Of a stretch of DNA of 64,000 bases, positions 47,628 through 60,435 are shown piece by piece. A program made the position numbers and the translations under genes. This DNA is from Mesoplasma chauliocola. Lineage in GTDB: Bacteria > Bacillota_I > Bacilli_A > Mycoplasmatales > Mycoplasmataceae. The notes under the pieces were generated by a model. The model was not told where the DNA came from, did not search any database, and saw only the letters and a program-made list of their open reading frames with translations. How positions within the stretch are numbered: the stretch's first letter is position 1; every line of letters begins with the position of its first letter. The DNA lies in assembly GCF_002290085.1 (NCBI RefSeq), contig NZ_CP023173.1:1-64000 (forward strand), in the 5' to 3' direction.

Positions 47628-49934
47628 ATGAAAAAATTACTATCAGTATTGACTGCTTCTGTTTTAGCAACAACAGCTGCATCAAGTGTTGTTTCATGTG
47701 GTACAAAACCTGAAAAAAAGGTTGTTTTTGTTTTACCACAAGAAACAATTGGTCAAAACTCAAAAGATAAACAAACAGCTTATCAAGATTTAGTTGATGA
47801 ATTTAATCAGGAACACGCTCAAGAAATTGCAAACGGTGAACTAGTGGAAATCGAAGCAAGATGAGAAAAAAGTGGAAACATTGCAAAAAATATTGCAGCA
47901 AATGGTAACTTACCTGATTTATATATCTTTTATCCAGACGCTGTTTCAACTTTTTCACACTCTGGAGCAAGTGAAAAAGTTAGAGATATGGAAGAATCAA
48001 TGGGAGATAATTTTGCAGAATTTAAAAATTCATTGTTAAATGAATCATTCATTGATGAAGGTGTTTATAATGGAAAACAAATTGTATTACCTTTTGGAAA
48101 ATCTGTTGATCTTTCAGTTATTAATGTAAGGGTTTTAGCTGAACTTGCAAAAGGATTTGGTTTTGATGAAGAAGGAACTATAAAAACATCGTTTGAGACT
48201 TATAATGAAACTTCAAATAGTAGAAAAAATTTATGGGGAACAACTAAAGATGCATCAAAAATGAGTACTTATTCTTCATTTGGAGCACATGCTTTTGATA
48301 TTGTAAAAAAAAGTAATGATAAAAAAGTTCAAGATGCTTTAAAAACTTTTGAAGAAATAGTTCAAACATTGACAAAATCAACAGATATTTCAAAAGATAT
48401 CAGAGATATTTTTAGAGAACAAGAAAATATATTCGCAATAGCTACTTTAACAACAGAGCTTTATAGAGAAAAAGATGGAATTAAATATTCTGACATTACA
48501 GAAACTATAAGTGAAAGTAATGGTCAAAAAGCAGCGGCTGATAAAGCTATTGAAGCAAAACAAAATTCAAGCCAGCATTTTGGATTCTCAATTGACTCAA
48601 TGGAAAATAAATATTTTATGGATTGAGCCGCGGCTAATCAAGAAGGTAAATCAAATATTAACATCGAGTCAAATGCAAATGAATTTATGTACAATGCCCA
48701 ATTAAATAAAAATTCTAATGGTAAAGTACAATCAACAAGTGTTGAACTGAATAAAAATAGTACTTCATTCCAAAAAACAACTTCTTTATACGACGGATTT
48801 AAAGAAATTGCAAAAACAAAAAATGAACTATCAGGAAATAACACAGATATTGAAAAAAGTTGAAAAGGTACATTCATGACTAAGTACAATGGAACATCAG
48901 GTTCTATTTATACAAGCACAGCATTTCAAAATGGAACAACTCTTGTTGGTTCAGGTTCATCAGCAGGAGCATATAACTATACATCAGGAATAAGTTATAA
49001 ATATAATGGTGATAAAAACACAGGTTATTTAAATATGGTTAAAAATTCTGATATCTTAACAACATCAACTATTGGTAATGAAAAAGATGCATTTATGTCA
49101 CAAGGTCCAGGAATCGCTGGATTTAAATCTACTGGTGACAATGCAGCACAAAAAGAAGAAACTGTTTCAAAATTCTTGAGTTACATTATGCAACCAAAAC
49201 AAGCAGCAGATTTTGCCTTAAAAACAAATTACATGCCACCAACAACAGATGCAATGAAAATATATCAAAAATATGTTGATGGGACTTACAATAATCAAGA
49301 AGCATTCCAATATAGTACTCAAATGAAACAAAAGGCAGTAGAATATATTGAAAAAAATCCAAACAGAGCAGGTATTCCAAGTAAAGAGGAAATAGAAGAA
49401 GCACATTATCTTGACGGTGGTCATTTAAGAGTAACACTAGATAGTGAAGGAAATGCTTCAAATATTTCATTTAAAAAAGGTGGAGAACCAATAACAGAAA
49501 AAATACAAGCTTTAAATGATGTTTATGATCATGTTATTCATAATGAAAAAAGCGAAGAATTAGATCAATGAAGATTTGAAAAGTTATTTACACCTATAGC
49601 AGATTACTCAAGTTCATTAAGAGCGAATAGTAGAGCTTCAGTTAGTGCAATTAATTCAGGATATATAAATGATTTCTTATTTGATAATGAAGGTAATAAA
49701 AATACTCAAACATTGTTAGTAACTTCTACTCCTTCACCAATAGGAACAGATGTACGTGATGGTATTAAAAGTGCAATAGTTGAGGCAAAAAATAATACAG
49801 TTATGTATAATTGAGACATTAAGTTTAATCAATTATTGGATGAAGAAAATAATGTTTACAATTTAAGCAAATATTTAAATGCAAAAAGTGGAGATGATGT
49901 TCTTAAAAGAGTAACAGTTTCGTATAGAAAATAA
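47628..49934 (+). CDS. Large solute-binding lipoprotein of ABC operon B
   Basis: The 768-aa lipoprotein has a signal peptide ending SVVSC, with Cys24 lipidated. It is related to CUT1-type solute-binding proteins by remote features and is paralogous to the system A lipoprotein. It is about 1.8 times the usual length, as in mycoplasma lipoproteins encoded next to nuclease/ABC genes. Shared segments include LPFGKSVDLSVINV, FMSQGPGIAGFKSTGDNAA and NYMPPTTDAMKIYQKYVDGTY. It starts behind AAAAAGGGGAAAA. It is the first gene after the 2'-dG-type riboswitch, so its ligand may be a nucleoside, nucleotide or oligonucleotide rather than a sugar; this is inference. Confidence 0.85.
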
Positions 49935-49971
49935 AATAAGTAAAATATAAAATAGAGATAGTGAGAATTAT

Positions 49972-52191
49972 ATGAGTATAAAATTAAAAAATATAAATAT
50001 AGACTATGGAAATTTTTTAGCAGTTGATAATTTAAGCATGGAGATCAAAAAAGGGGAATTAGTTTCCCTTTTAGGTCCTTCTGGTTGTGGTAAAACAACA
50101 GCTTTAAATGCCATAGCAGGTCTAATAAATACAACTTCTGGTCAAATGTTATTTGATGGTGTTGATGTTACACAAAAACCAAGTCAAAAAAGAAATATAG
50201 GTTTAGTATTTCAAAGTTATGCATTATATACACATATGAGTGTATTTAAAAATATAGCATATCCTTTATATCACTCAAAAAGATTTAAAAAAGAATTAAA
50301 ACAAGATAATTATTTAAATAAATTACGATTAAAAACTTTAGCTGAATCTGAAAACTTTGAATTTGTTATAAATCAACAAAATAAATTTGATGCCTATATT
50401 TTAAAATTTCAAGAAGAACTTAACTCTTTAATTGAAAATAAATTCGTTGACTATTTAAGATCAAATAAAGCAATTTTAAACAATTATTTAAATGTTCTTT
50501 TCGCTGAATCTAATTTAAACGATGCAAGAATTATAAATGCAAAAAACCAATTGAAAAGTTATTTATATGATAAAGCTAAAATCAAATTTAATAAAGAAAC
50601 AAATAAACTTAATATTTATATTGTTGAAAATAATAAAAAAATCTTAAAAAGTGAACATGATATAAGATATAGTTTCTTATTAGAATTTTTTGATTATAAA
50701 ATTAAAAATTCAATTAAGGAATTTGAGGCTCATTCAAAAGAAATAGCTAAAACAATGAAGAAAACAAAGAAAAGTATTTCTAAATTGGAAGATGGAACAT
50801 TAGGTGTCCAAATTTTTTCTAAAAATGGATCTTCTTCATATGATTCATTCAAAGAAGAGTCAAACTCAAACTCACTTGATTTCTTTAGTACTATATTTAG
50901 AGATGCTTACGATCTTGTTGATAATTTTATAATTGAAGTTAATAAACTATTTGAATCAGAAATTTTTGCTAACTCAAAATACTCAAAAATAATTTTACAA
51001 ATTTCTAATATTATTAAAAAAGAATTAAAAATAGTTGATAAAGCAGCAAAGGATAAAAATTTGGATATAAATCCTGAAAAATTACTTTTATCTATAAAAT
51101 CAGAAATAATTGAAAAAGTTAATAACAAAAAACAAGAATTAACTACTGCATTAGTTGAATATAATGATTTTATAATTAAAGCAAATTATTTTGGTACAAA
51201 TTTAGAAAACATAATTGCTGGTTTTTCTGAATTAAAATCTTCTGATCAGGCAATTGAAAATTCTGACAAAATTGAAAGCCAATTTAAAACAGCCGTCCTA
51301 AAAGAAATAGACAACTTACTTAATGATTCTGTTAACGTAATAACTAAAGAAATACAGGTTAAGGCAAAAAAAATTGATACAACTGAACTTTACTTAAAAA
51401 TTAAAAAATCTATTTATTCAAAAAATAGAAAAATTAAAGAATTAGTTTATGAAACAGCTAAACAAGTTGAAATAGAAAATCAATTAAATAAAAAACCTAG
51501 TGAATTATCTGGTGGTCAACAACAACGTGTCGCTATTGCAAGAGCAATTGTTAAAAAACCAAGTATTTTATTAATGGATGAACCGTTATCTAATCTTGAT
51601 GCAAAACTTCGTTTAACAACAAGAGAGTGAATTAAGAGATTCCAACAATCTGTAGGAATTACAACAATTTTTGTTACTCATGATCAAGAAGAAGCAATGA
51701 GTATATCTGATTCAATATTTGTTATGAATAAAGGTGTTTTACAACAAAGCGGTAGTCCTCTTGAAATTTATAACAAGCCTGCAAACGAATTTGTTGCAAA
51801 TTTTATCGGAACACCTAACATAAACTTTGTACCGGTTAAAAGAAGTAAAAATCAGTTCTTACTACCTTCAAATGAAGTCTTAAAGTTTAAAGAATTACCA
51901 ATGGATCAAAGTGAATTTAAATTAGGTATTAGACCTGAAAAAATAACACTTAAAAAAACGGCTGGTTCTATTTTGCTAGCTAAAGGTTCAATTATTCTAG
52001 TTGAGCAATTAGGTAAACAAAATCATGTGAAAATTAAAGTTTCAAAAACCTTAGAATTAACACTAGTTATTGATCCATCAGAATGAGCTAATATTAAAAA
52101 TACCGATGAAATAAACTTATACGTAAATCCAAAAGAAATTTACCTGTTTGGTGAAGACAAAAATATTATTGAGGCAGAATATGTTAAATAA
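49972..52191 (+). CDS. ABC importer ATPase (MsmK/UgpC type) with a large insertion
   Basis: The 739-aa ATPase is twice the family's usual 370 or so residues. The N-terminal part has Walker [10 protein letters not shown] (35-43) and the Q-loop [13 protein letters not shown] (Q81). The signature LSGGQQQR appears only at 512-519, whereas about 55 residues normally separate the two. The extra roughly 375 residues (about 105-490) are Lys/Asn/Glu-rich and helical, so they probably form a coiled-coil arm. Walker [12 protein letters not shown], the H-loop [10 protein letters not shown] and the C-terminal TOBE-type regulatory domain (about 610-739) are normal. The reading frame crosses TGA codons near 51630. 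The last 11 bases overlap the permease gene. Confidence 0.93.
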
Positions 52192-53191
52192 GAAAAATGC
52201 AAATTCAAATAATAACATTGAAAGTACACCAAAAAATAAGGGATTTACTTTAAAGTTTAAAAAGTCTCCAAAATCAAAAAATATGGAAAAAGGACGCTAC
52301 GATTTAATTAATCAATTAATTTGAATAACTCCTGGTATAGCTTTTGTTTGTTTATTCTCTTACTATTCAATATTTATTGTTTTACGTTATGGAATGAGTG
52401 AGGGTGGTTCAATAGGTGCTTTTCAACTAAGTCTTTCAAACATAAAACTTATATTATTTGAAGATGTTACAAACGAATTTACAATTGCACTTAGAAATAC
52501 ATTCATTTACGTTATAGCAGCTGTTCCATTATCATTATTTATTGCTCTATTTACAGCGAAAGCTTTGGCAAATATAGTACACAAAAAAGCATTTGGATTT
52601 TTTCAATCAGCATTCTTTCTTCCATATGTTACTTCTTCATTAGCGGTAGCAATGGTGTTTGCAACATTATTCTTGAATGGTAATGATCCAATAATTAATT
52701 CAATTATTAGACTATTTAATAAAAACGCAAATCCAGATTGAAGAGAACCAAAAAATACAATGATACTATTAATAATATATGGTACTTGAAGAATGTTGCC
52801 TTTTAAAATAATTATGTTTACAGCAGCATTTTTAAGAATTGATAGAAGACTTTATCAAGCTGCATCATTGGATGGAACTCCAAAATGACAACAATTTTGA
52901 AAAATATCACTACCACAAATCTTACCTGTAATTATTTATATGATTACAACAGGAATAATAGGCGCGTTCAAATTTATGCCTTTTGGTTTATTTAATAACT
53001 ATAATGAAGCGACAGCTTCACAAGCTCAGACAGCAGTTTACTTTATTTTTGATAAAGTTAATCCTTCAGGTGGTGGGATACCTCAATATGGTAAAGCAGG
53101 AGCTGCTTCTATAGTTTTAATGATTTTAATTTTAGTAATGACCTTATTTAATAGACAATTAACAAAGTATTTAAATAAAAAATTTAAATAG
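52181..53191 (+). CDS. ABC permease, UgpA/MsmF type (operon B)
   Basis: The 336-aa permease has six or so membrane segments. It has the EAA loop RRLYQAASLDGTPKWQQFWKISLPQI, and AFFLPYVTSSLAVAMVF matches the system A permease. Its ATG lies inside the ATPase gene's end (11-base overlap), so it is translationally coupled. The first 45 residues are polar and basic. Together with the next permease it makes the transmembrane pore. Confidence 0.93.
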
Positions 53192-53204
53192 AAGAAAGGA
53201 AAAA

Positions 53205-54422
53205 ATGGAAAATAAAATAAAAAATAGTTTAACCAATGATTCTTCTTCTAATAAATTTTATATAGATAGTAAGGCATCAAAAATAAGTAATCAAAAAGAA
53301 AAGTATGAGCAACATTTAAATAAATTTGAAACAAAAATTTTAGAAAAAGAAGAAAAAATAGTTTTGTCAGAAACTTTTTGAATAACATTTATTTTAAAAG
53401 TAAATTTATTCTTTTTCAAAAAATATCAACCCAAAATGATTTACATTTTTAATTGAAGATATATTAGAAGAACAGGAAAAATTAAAAGAAAAACATTAAA
53501 AATGGCAGGTGATGTTTGATATAAAAACATTGTTAGTGGATCAGTAAACTGATTTGTCCTTATTTTAATGTTTATAGTAATGATTTTCCCATTTTACTGA
53601 ATGCTTGTTACTTCCTTTAAATCAAATGCAGAAATAGATCCTTCAGCACAACAATCATTTTTTAAAATGCTTTGACCTGAAAGTTGAAATTTATCTGTGT
53701 ACAGAGAAATGCTTGATTTTATTAGCTTAACATCAAGCAATCAAGATGTAACATTTACAAGACTTTTTGTTAACTCTTTCTTTATTGCAACAATTTCTAC
53801 ATTAGTACAACTAGGTGTTTCTATAGTTGGTGGATTTGCAATATATAACTGAAGAACAAAATTTAATTCAGTATTTATGATAATTATGTTCTCAATCATG
53901 ATGGTGCCTGGAGAAGCAATGCTTTTAGGTAGATATACTATTATGATTCAAATGGGGTGAGGAAATACATTAGCTGCTCTTATAGTCCCTTTTATAGGTA
54001 ATGTGTTTACAATGTATTTAATGAGTAATGCATTTTATTCATTAAATAAAGATTTAAAAAGAGCAGCAAAAATGGATGGATTGAATAGTATGCAGTACTT
54101 TTTAAAAATTGCATTACCAGCAATTAGTGCTACTATAATTACTTCATTTATTATTTCATTTATTGAGTCATGAAACTCTGTTTTATGACCAGTAACAATA
54201 ATGAGAGATGACACACCTTGAAAAACAATCCCGATGATGCTTTATAGAATGATGCAAGTTTCAGGAATTGAGCCAGAAATTGCTATTGGTTATAACCCAA
54301 TTAACATGAAAATGGCAGCATCCTTTCTTGCAATCTTACCAATGATAATAATGTTTATTGTATTTAACAAGTGGATTATTAACGGGCTTTCAAAAAGAGG
54401 GTCATCAGGGTCAAAGGGTTAG
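53205..54422 (+). CDS. ABC permease, UgpE/MsmG type (operon B)
   Basis: The 405-aa partner permease has a charged N-terminal extension of about 110 residues before IFPFYWMLVTSFK, as in its system A paralogue. The EAA loop is SLNKDLKRAAKMDGLNSMQYFLKIALPA. The conserved extension in both paralogues may touch the long ATPase insertion. It starts 13 bases after the previous stop, behind AAGAAAGGAAAA. The lipoprotein hydrolase gene follows after 4 bases. Confidence 0.93.
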
Positions 54423-54426
54423 AAAA

Positions 54427-55518
54427 ATGAAAAAAATTTGAAATCAAATAGCATTTATTATAATAATTGTTTTATTATTTATCATGATTCCTTTTTCAGT
54501 TGTTTCATGCTCAAATAAAATAATTGAATTGACAGGAAATGTTAATTATTATGTTGCAGCGGTAGGAAATGGAAACTTTTCAGTTGTTGAAAAAGACGGA
54601 CATGGCGTAATTTTAGATGCTGGTGCTGGTTTATCTGATTCTAAAAATTTATATGACTTAGGAAATGAAAGAGCTTCGTCTTATTGAACTAGAAATAGTA
54701 ACTCAGCCATTACAGAATGAGCAGTAAAGTTCATGAAAGAGACAGCTAAAATTGAATATTTAGATGCAGCTTTTATATCTCATAAGCACTCAGACCATTA
54801 TGATTTGCTTTTTGATATATTAGATGCATACTCACAAGATGAAACTGTTGTTGTTGCTCCAATTGATTCAGCTGGTCTAGAGGAAACAATAAAAAGCGTT
54901 TCACCAAATTGAAATGGAACAGTAGATAAAAAATTTAGAAAACAATATACATTCCTTGGCGGAACTTTTGAAAATTTAACTGCTTATTCATCAAAGAAAA
55001 CTTTAAAAAGTATTAAAAATAATATGACAAAAGACCCAAATGATACTTCAATGGCAATTAGGTTTACAGCAAATGGACACTCAGTTTTATCTTTAGGGGA
55101 TTTACAAAACCAAGGACCTACGAAAGATGAAAAATTTTTGAATAAAGTTAAAGAAAAAGAATATGACGTTTTGTTGGCAGGCCACCATGGTTCTATTAAT
55201 TCAGCTACATTAGCTATAGCTGAAAATTCAGGCGTTATTAAACATACTTTCTTTTCAGGAACAAGTTACAGTAACGGCTCTTCTGATTGAGATAAATATT
55301 CAGGTGGGCATCTAATGAATCCACATTCTATAACTCAATCAATGCAGAGAGTTTGAAAAAACACAAATTCAGCAAATTATTATTTAACAGGAATTTGAGA
55401 AAAAGACAGCGATGGACAAAATTTTAAAGGCAACTTGGCAAGTTCTTACAAATGATCATCTGAAAAAAATGAAGTTTTAAAAATATCAGACACAATATTA
55501 AATTCGAATGCTAGATAA
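54427..55518 (+). CDS. Surface lipoprotein with a ComEC/Rec2-type metallo-beta-lactamase domain
   Basis: The 363-aa product has a lipoprotein signal ending SVVSC (Cys28), so it should be anchored outside. The metallo-beta-lactamase motifs are HxHxDH (SHKHSDHYD), LSLGDL (second metal Asp) and AGHHGS. The combination DTSMAIRF...VLSLGDL...GHHGS is that of the ComEC/Rec2 hydrolase domain, a proposed nuclease that degrades the non-transported DNA strand. The ComEC membrane channel is absent. The gene closes the riboswitch-controlled ABC operon, and in other mollicutes a nuclease occupies a comparable place. I infer a surface nuclease or phosphodiesterase; a different MBL activity cannot be excluded. 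Confidence 0.85.
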
Positions 55519-55545
55519 AAAATCACTTAATGTGATTTTTTATTT
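55517..55545 (+). terminator. Terminator of ABC operon B
   Basis: AAAAAATCAC / GTGATTTTTT with loop TTAAT, followed by ATTTTAT. It defines the end of the five-gene operon. Confidence 0.85.
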
Positions 55546-55585
55546 TATATAGATAGTATAATTGATAACATAAGGTAATAATAAC

Positions 55586-56341
55586 ATGAACTCAGTATAT
55601 AAAAATATAGAAAATTTAAGCAGAGACAACCGTGAAACAGCTTTTAAAATAGTTGCAAAACAAATACTAATTGATTTTTCAAATAACAAGTTTCGCTCCC
55701 AAGAAGAATTAGCAAAAAAATGCTATGTTTCTAATGCAACAATAACGCAGTTTTCTAAAGCTGCTCTTTGCACAGGTTATAGAGAGTTAAGATTAAGACT
55801 AAAAATTGAATATGATAACAATTTTTCAGATAATCAAAAAACATCAATAAAGAAAGTTTCAGTTAAAGAATATTATAGCTCTTTTGAAAATTGATTATCA
55901 GATAATTGAGATTTTATAGAAGATTTAATAAAAGCGATGACTGAAAAAAAAGAGGTATTTTTATTCCCCAGTTTTCAAACGCACTATTCAGCAATTTTTT
56001 TAAGCGATGTATTAGAAAAACATGATTTAAATGTAAGTATTTTTAATTTAGAAAAAGATTTTAGGAAATTAAACAATATAGATTGAACTAAAAAAGTAAT
56101 TTTGTTAATTTTAACTGGAAGAGATAATGAGAGTCTTAAACTAATATATGATTATATGAAAAAAGCGAACTCAAAAGTTTTTGTCATATGCTCTCAGAAT
56201 TGAGATTTTAGAAAAGATGGAAATGCAAATATTATGTATTTAGATAATCAAATAAGTTCTAGAAATTACGTTGATAGAAACTTTTGATTAATCAATTTTT
56301 ATAAATTTTTGGAAGAAATACTAATAACAAGATGTAACTAA
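55586..56341 (+). CDS. RpiR-family transcriptional regulator (copy C)
   Basis: The 251-aa protein has the helix-turn-helix FRSQEELAKKCYVSNATITQFSKAALCTGYRELR and a SIS-like domain with LTGRDNES. It is more distant from copies A and B. The start follows a weak AAGGTAATAA region. It is closely followed by a PTS EIIBC and GH1 pair that it probably controls, and a palindromic hairpin separates them. Confidence 0.88.
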
Positions 56342-56374
56342 ACTAGTTTTTGAAAAATAAACTAGTTTATTTTT
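56340..56374 (+). terminator. rpiR C terminator
   Basis: AAACTAGTTT occurs twice (56340-56349, 56359-56368). Each copy is itself palindromic, so they form a stem, with TATTTTTAT after it. Confidence 0.75.
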
Positions 56375-56432
56375 ATATTCATTTTGTTATATTACAGGTC
56401 AATAAATAGGTTAAATATAATTAGGAGGTAAA

Positions 56433-57935
56433 ATGAAGTTCACTAAAGAAAATATGTTATTTCTTGTAGATAAAATAGGCGGAAAAGAAAATCTTGTTAG
56501 TGTTAGTCATTGTATTTCAAGATTAAGGTTGAAGTTAAGTGATTTTGAAAAAATTAATTTTGAAGAAATAAGAAAACAAACTTGATGTAAAGGTGTTTTA
56601 GTTGTTGGAACAGAATTGCAAATTGTAATCGGAACAGAAGTTGAAAAATTTTATAAACTTTTTGTAAAAACAATTCAATTTAAAACTGCAAATGATGATG
56701 AACTTAAAGCTGAAGTTCATAATAAATCTTTTATAAGTTTTGTTTCATCAATTTTTAGCCCGCTAATGATTCTTTTAGTTGTCTATGTTATGTGAGAGAT
56801 GATTCGCACACCAATTCATTATTCTGCTATTCAAAGTAATATTTCAAATTTAAAAGAAATTGATAGTATCTTAGGATTTATATCAAAAGGATTAAGTTGG
56901 TTTATAGTTATAGCTGTTTGTTGAAGTGTTTTTAATGTAATGAATGGCACACCAATTCTAGGTATTGCAATTGGAGCAATTTTAATTAACCCAATTCTTA
57001 TTCCATTATCAGACTTAGACATTAAACAAGGGCAAACAATATTTGATTCTTTAAATCAATATGGCTGAAAAATATTTGGTAGTGCAACATTTCCTTGAAA
57101 AATTTCTTTTGAAGGATTAATTGTTCCGATGATATTTGTAGGTATTATTGGAGTTTATATTGAAAGAGCAATGAATAAAATAAATTTTGGTTCAATGAGA
57201 ATGCTTTTTCAACCAATGATAGTTGTTTCATCAACAATTCTTATAACAATGTTTACAATAGCACCGGCTGGTTTAATATTAGTTCATTATATGTATATGG
57301 CTTTTAATTTCTTAATGACAAACTATGTAACTAAATATATATTTTCTCCAATATTAGGAATGATGTATAGCCCACTTATAACACTTGGTCTTCATAGGCT
57401 AATAACACCATTTTTAATTCAAGACATAACTAGATATAATGGAAGTTTCATTTTAGGTTTAATGATAATTTCTAATATATGTGTTGCTATTGGTTGCTTA
57501 ACTTTTGGTTTTTTGAACAAAAATTGTAAAGATATTAAAAAAGTAGCTTATGCAAATGGAGCGTCAGCATTTATTGTAGGCGTAACTGAGCCAGCTGTTT
57601 ATTCAATCTCATTAAAGTATAAATACCCATTAATTGCTTCATCAATTGGTGCATACTTTGGTTGTTTGTTGTATGCTTCAGCCGGAGTCTGAACATCAGC
57701 TTCGCCTTTTGGAATAATGGGACTTGTAGGTTTTCTTTCTTTTACCCCTGATGGAATTAATATTGATCAATGACAAGGAGGCTCAATTCTATGAGGACCT
57801 TTAAGTGTTTTAACCGGAATTATAGTATCTTGTTTAATTACAATAATATTAAGTAAGTTTAAATATTTTAAAAAAATAACAAATCAAATTCTTTTTCAAG
57901 AATATGGTTATGTTCCAAAAATTAATAAATATTAA
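56433..57935 (+). CDS. PTS permease EIIBC without IIA (E)
   Basis: The 500-aa permease begins with IIB (active Cys27 in SHCISRLRL), followed by IIC with about ten membrane segments and IVGVTEPAVYSI. It lacks the N-terminal IIA domain and the long C-terminal tail found in the other five permeases, resembling TreB/SacP-type proteins. It must take phosphate from a IIA of another permease. TTAGGAGG is a strong ribosome-binding site. It has no copy of the conserved pre-PTS element. GH1 D follows after 16 bases, so it imports the same substrate class. Confidence 0.9.
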
Positions 57936-57951
57936 TATGAAAAGGAAAAAT

Positions 57952-59396
<1,445 letters not shown>

Positions 59397-59397
<1 letters not shown>

Positions 59398-59420
59398 AAA
59401 AATGGGGTATCCCATTTTTT
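59397..59420 (+). terminator. GH1 D terminator
   Basis: AAAAAATGGG / CCCATTTTTT with loop GTAT. Confidence 0.88.
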
Positions 59421-59449
59421 ACTTTACTTTTGTATTAATAACGTAAAGT
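59421..59449. promoter_or_regulatory. Inverted repeat upstream of rpiR D
   Basis: ACTTTAC (59421-59427) and GTAAAGT (59443-59449) form a 7-bp inverted repeat with a 15-base spacer, about 145 bases before rpiR D. It has no T run and is a possible operator. Confidence 0.35.
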
Positions 59450-59566
59450 TCTTGGATATTAAAATATAAATTGAAAAGAGAGGCATTTAGCATTTTATAA
59501 ATTACGCTTCTGTACTCGATCTTGAATTAATAAAAAGAAATTCTTTAATATAAATAAGAATGGAAC

Positions 59567-59572
59567 TATAAT
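59567..59572 (+). promoter_or_regulatory. Promoter -10 of rpiR D
   Basis: A perfect TATAAT lies 21 bases before the start codon. Confidence 0.5.
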
Positions 59573-59592
59573 AATAAAAAGGAGTTGAAAGT

Positions 59593-60333
59593 ATGGAATC
59601 TGTTTATGATAAATTAGAAGATTTTATAAATAATAATCAAAAAAATAGTTCATTTAAATTAATAGCTGTAAATTTAATCGAACTTTTTGACAAAGGTGAT
59701 TTTATAAGTCAAAAAGAATTAGCTAAATTGTCTTATGTTGCAAATTCAACAATAACAAAATTTTCCCAAGTTCTAGGTTATTCAGGATATAAAGAATTAC
59801 TTTTTACTTTAAAGCATGAATGAAATAAATATGGAAATGAAAAAACAGAAAATGGTATTAGCTCAAAAGAAATGCTATATTCAATGATAAACTGAGTAGA
59901 AGAAAACAATCATTTTGTAAAACAAATGTCAAAAGCTATTAAAAACTCAAAATGTGTTAAAATTTATAATTCATATCAAATAGGCAATTCAATTCGTTAT
60001 TTTTATGAAACATTGATAGCATTAAATAAAAATCCGATTTTAATGAATAATGATTATCATTATTCGCAAGATCAGTGAGAAAATTCAGAAGTAGTAAATA
60101 TTTTTATAGTTTGTGGAAAAGATAATAGAACTTTAGTTAGAGAATTATATTTAAATTTTAATAAGAGTGAAAACAATTTCCTAATAGTTTCAAAAATACA
60201 ACAATCAAAAATTGATTTGAATTTTTCAGATTCATTAGTAATAGATTACAATTTTGATAACAGTAAGTCTATATATAGAAATATGGCATTAAATATTTTA
60301 TTTTTATCGATATTTCAAGAAATTAATAATTAA
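59593..60333 (+). CDS. RpiR-family transcriptional regulator (copy D)
   Basis: The 246-aa protein has the helix-turn-helix ISQKELAKLSYVANSTITKFSQVLGYSGYKELLF and a very divergent SIS-like half (CGKDNRTLVREL). Its ATG follows a good AAAGGAG site. It precedes PTS F and GH1 E, a regulator-permease-hydrolase module. The SIS domain lacks an obvious phosphosugar Ser pair, as in the other three copies. Confidence 0.87.
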
Positions 60334-60343
60334 TATAAATTAA

Positions 60344-60397
60344 ATTTCCAAAAATGGAAATTTTAATACTAAAAGCCCATAAGGGTTTATTTTTTTC
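60344..60397 (+). terminator. Two terminator-like hairpins after rpiR D
   Basis: AAATTTCC / GGAAATTT (about 60344-60363) is followed by AAAGCCC-ATAA-GGGTTT and a seven-T run (60371-60397). The second is a standard terminator. Confidence 0.78.
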
Positions 60398-60404
60398 TTT
60401 TAAA

Positions 60405-60426
60405 TTAGAAAATATTCTAGAAAGGA
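60405..60426 (+). promoter_or_regulatory. Conserved pre-PTS element, copy 5
   Basis: TTAGAAAATATTC, then TAGAAAGGA, ends 9 bases before PTS F. TTCTAGAA inside it is a perfect palindrome. The spacing equals that of copies 2 and 4. Confidence 0.58.
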
Positions 60427-60435
60427 ATTAAAAAT

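Noticed and set aside
54427-55518. Antibiotic-type beta-lactamase or full ComEC
   Set aside because: The GDL and GHHGS motifs fit the ComEC/Rec2 hydrolase domain, but the membrane competence domain is absent.
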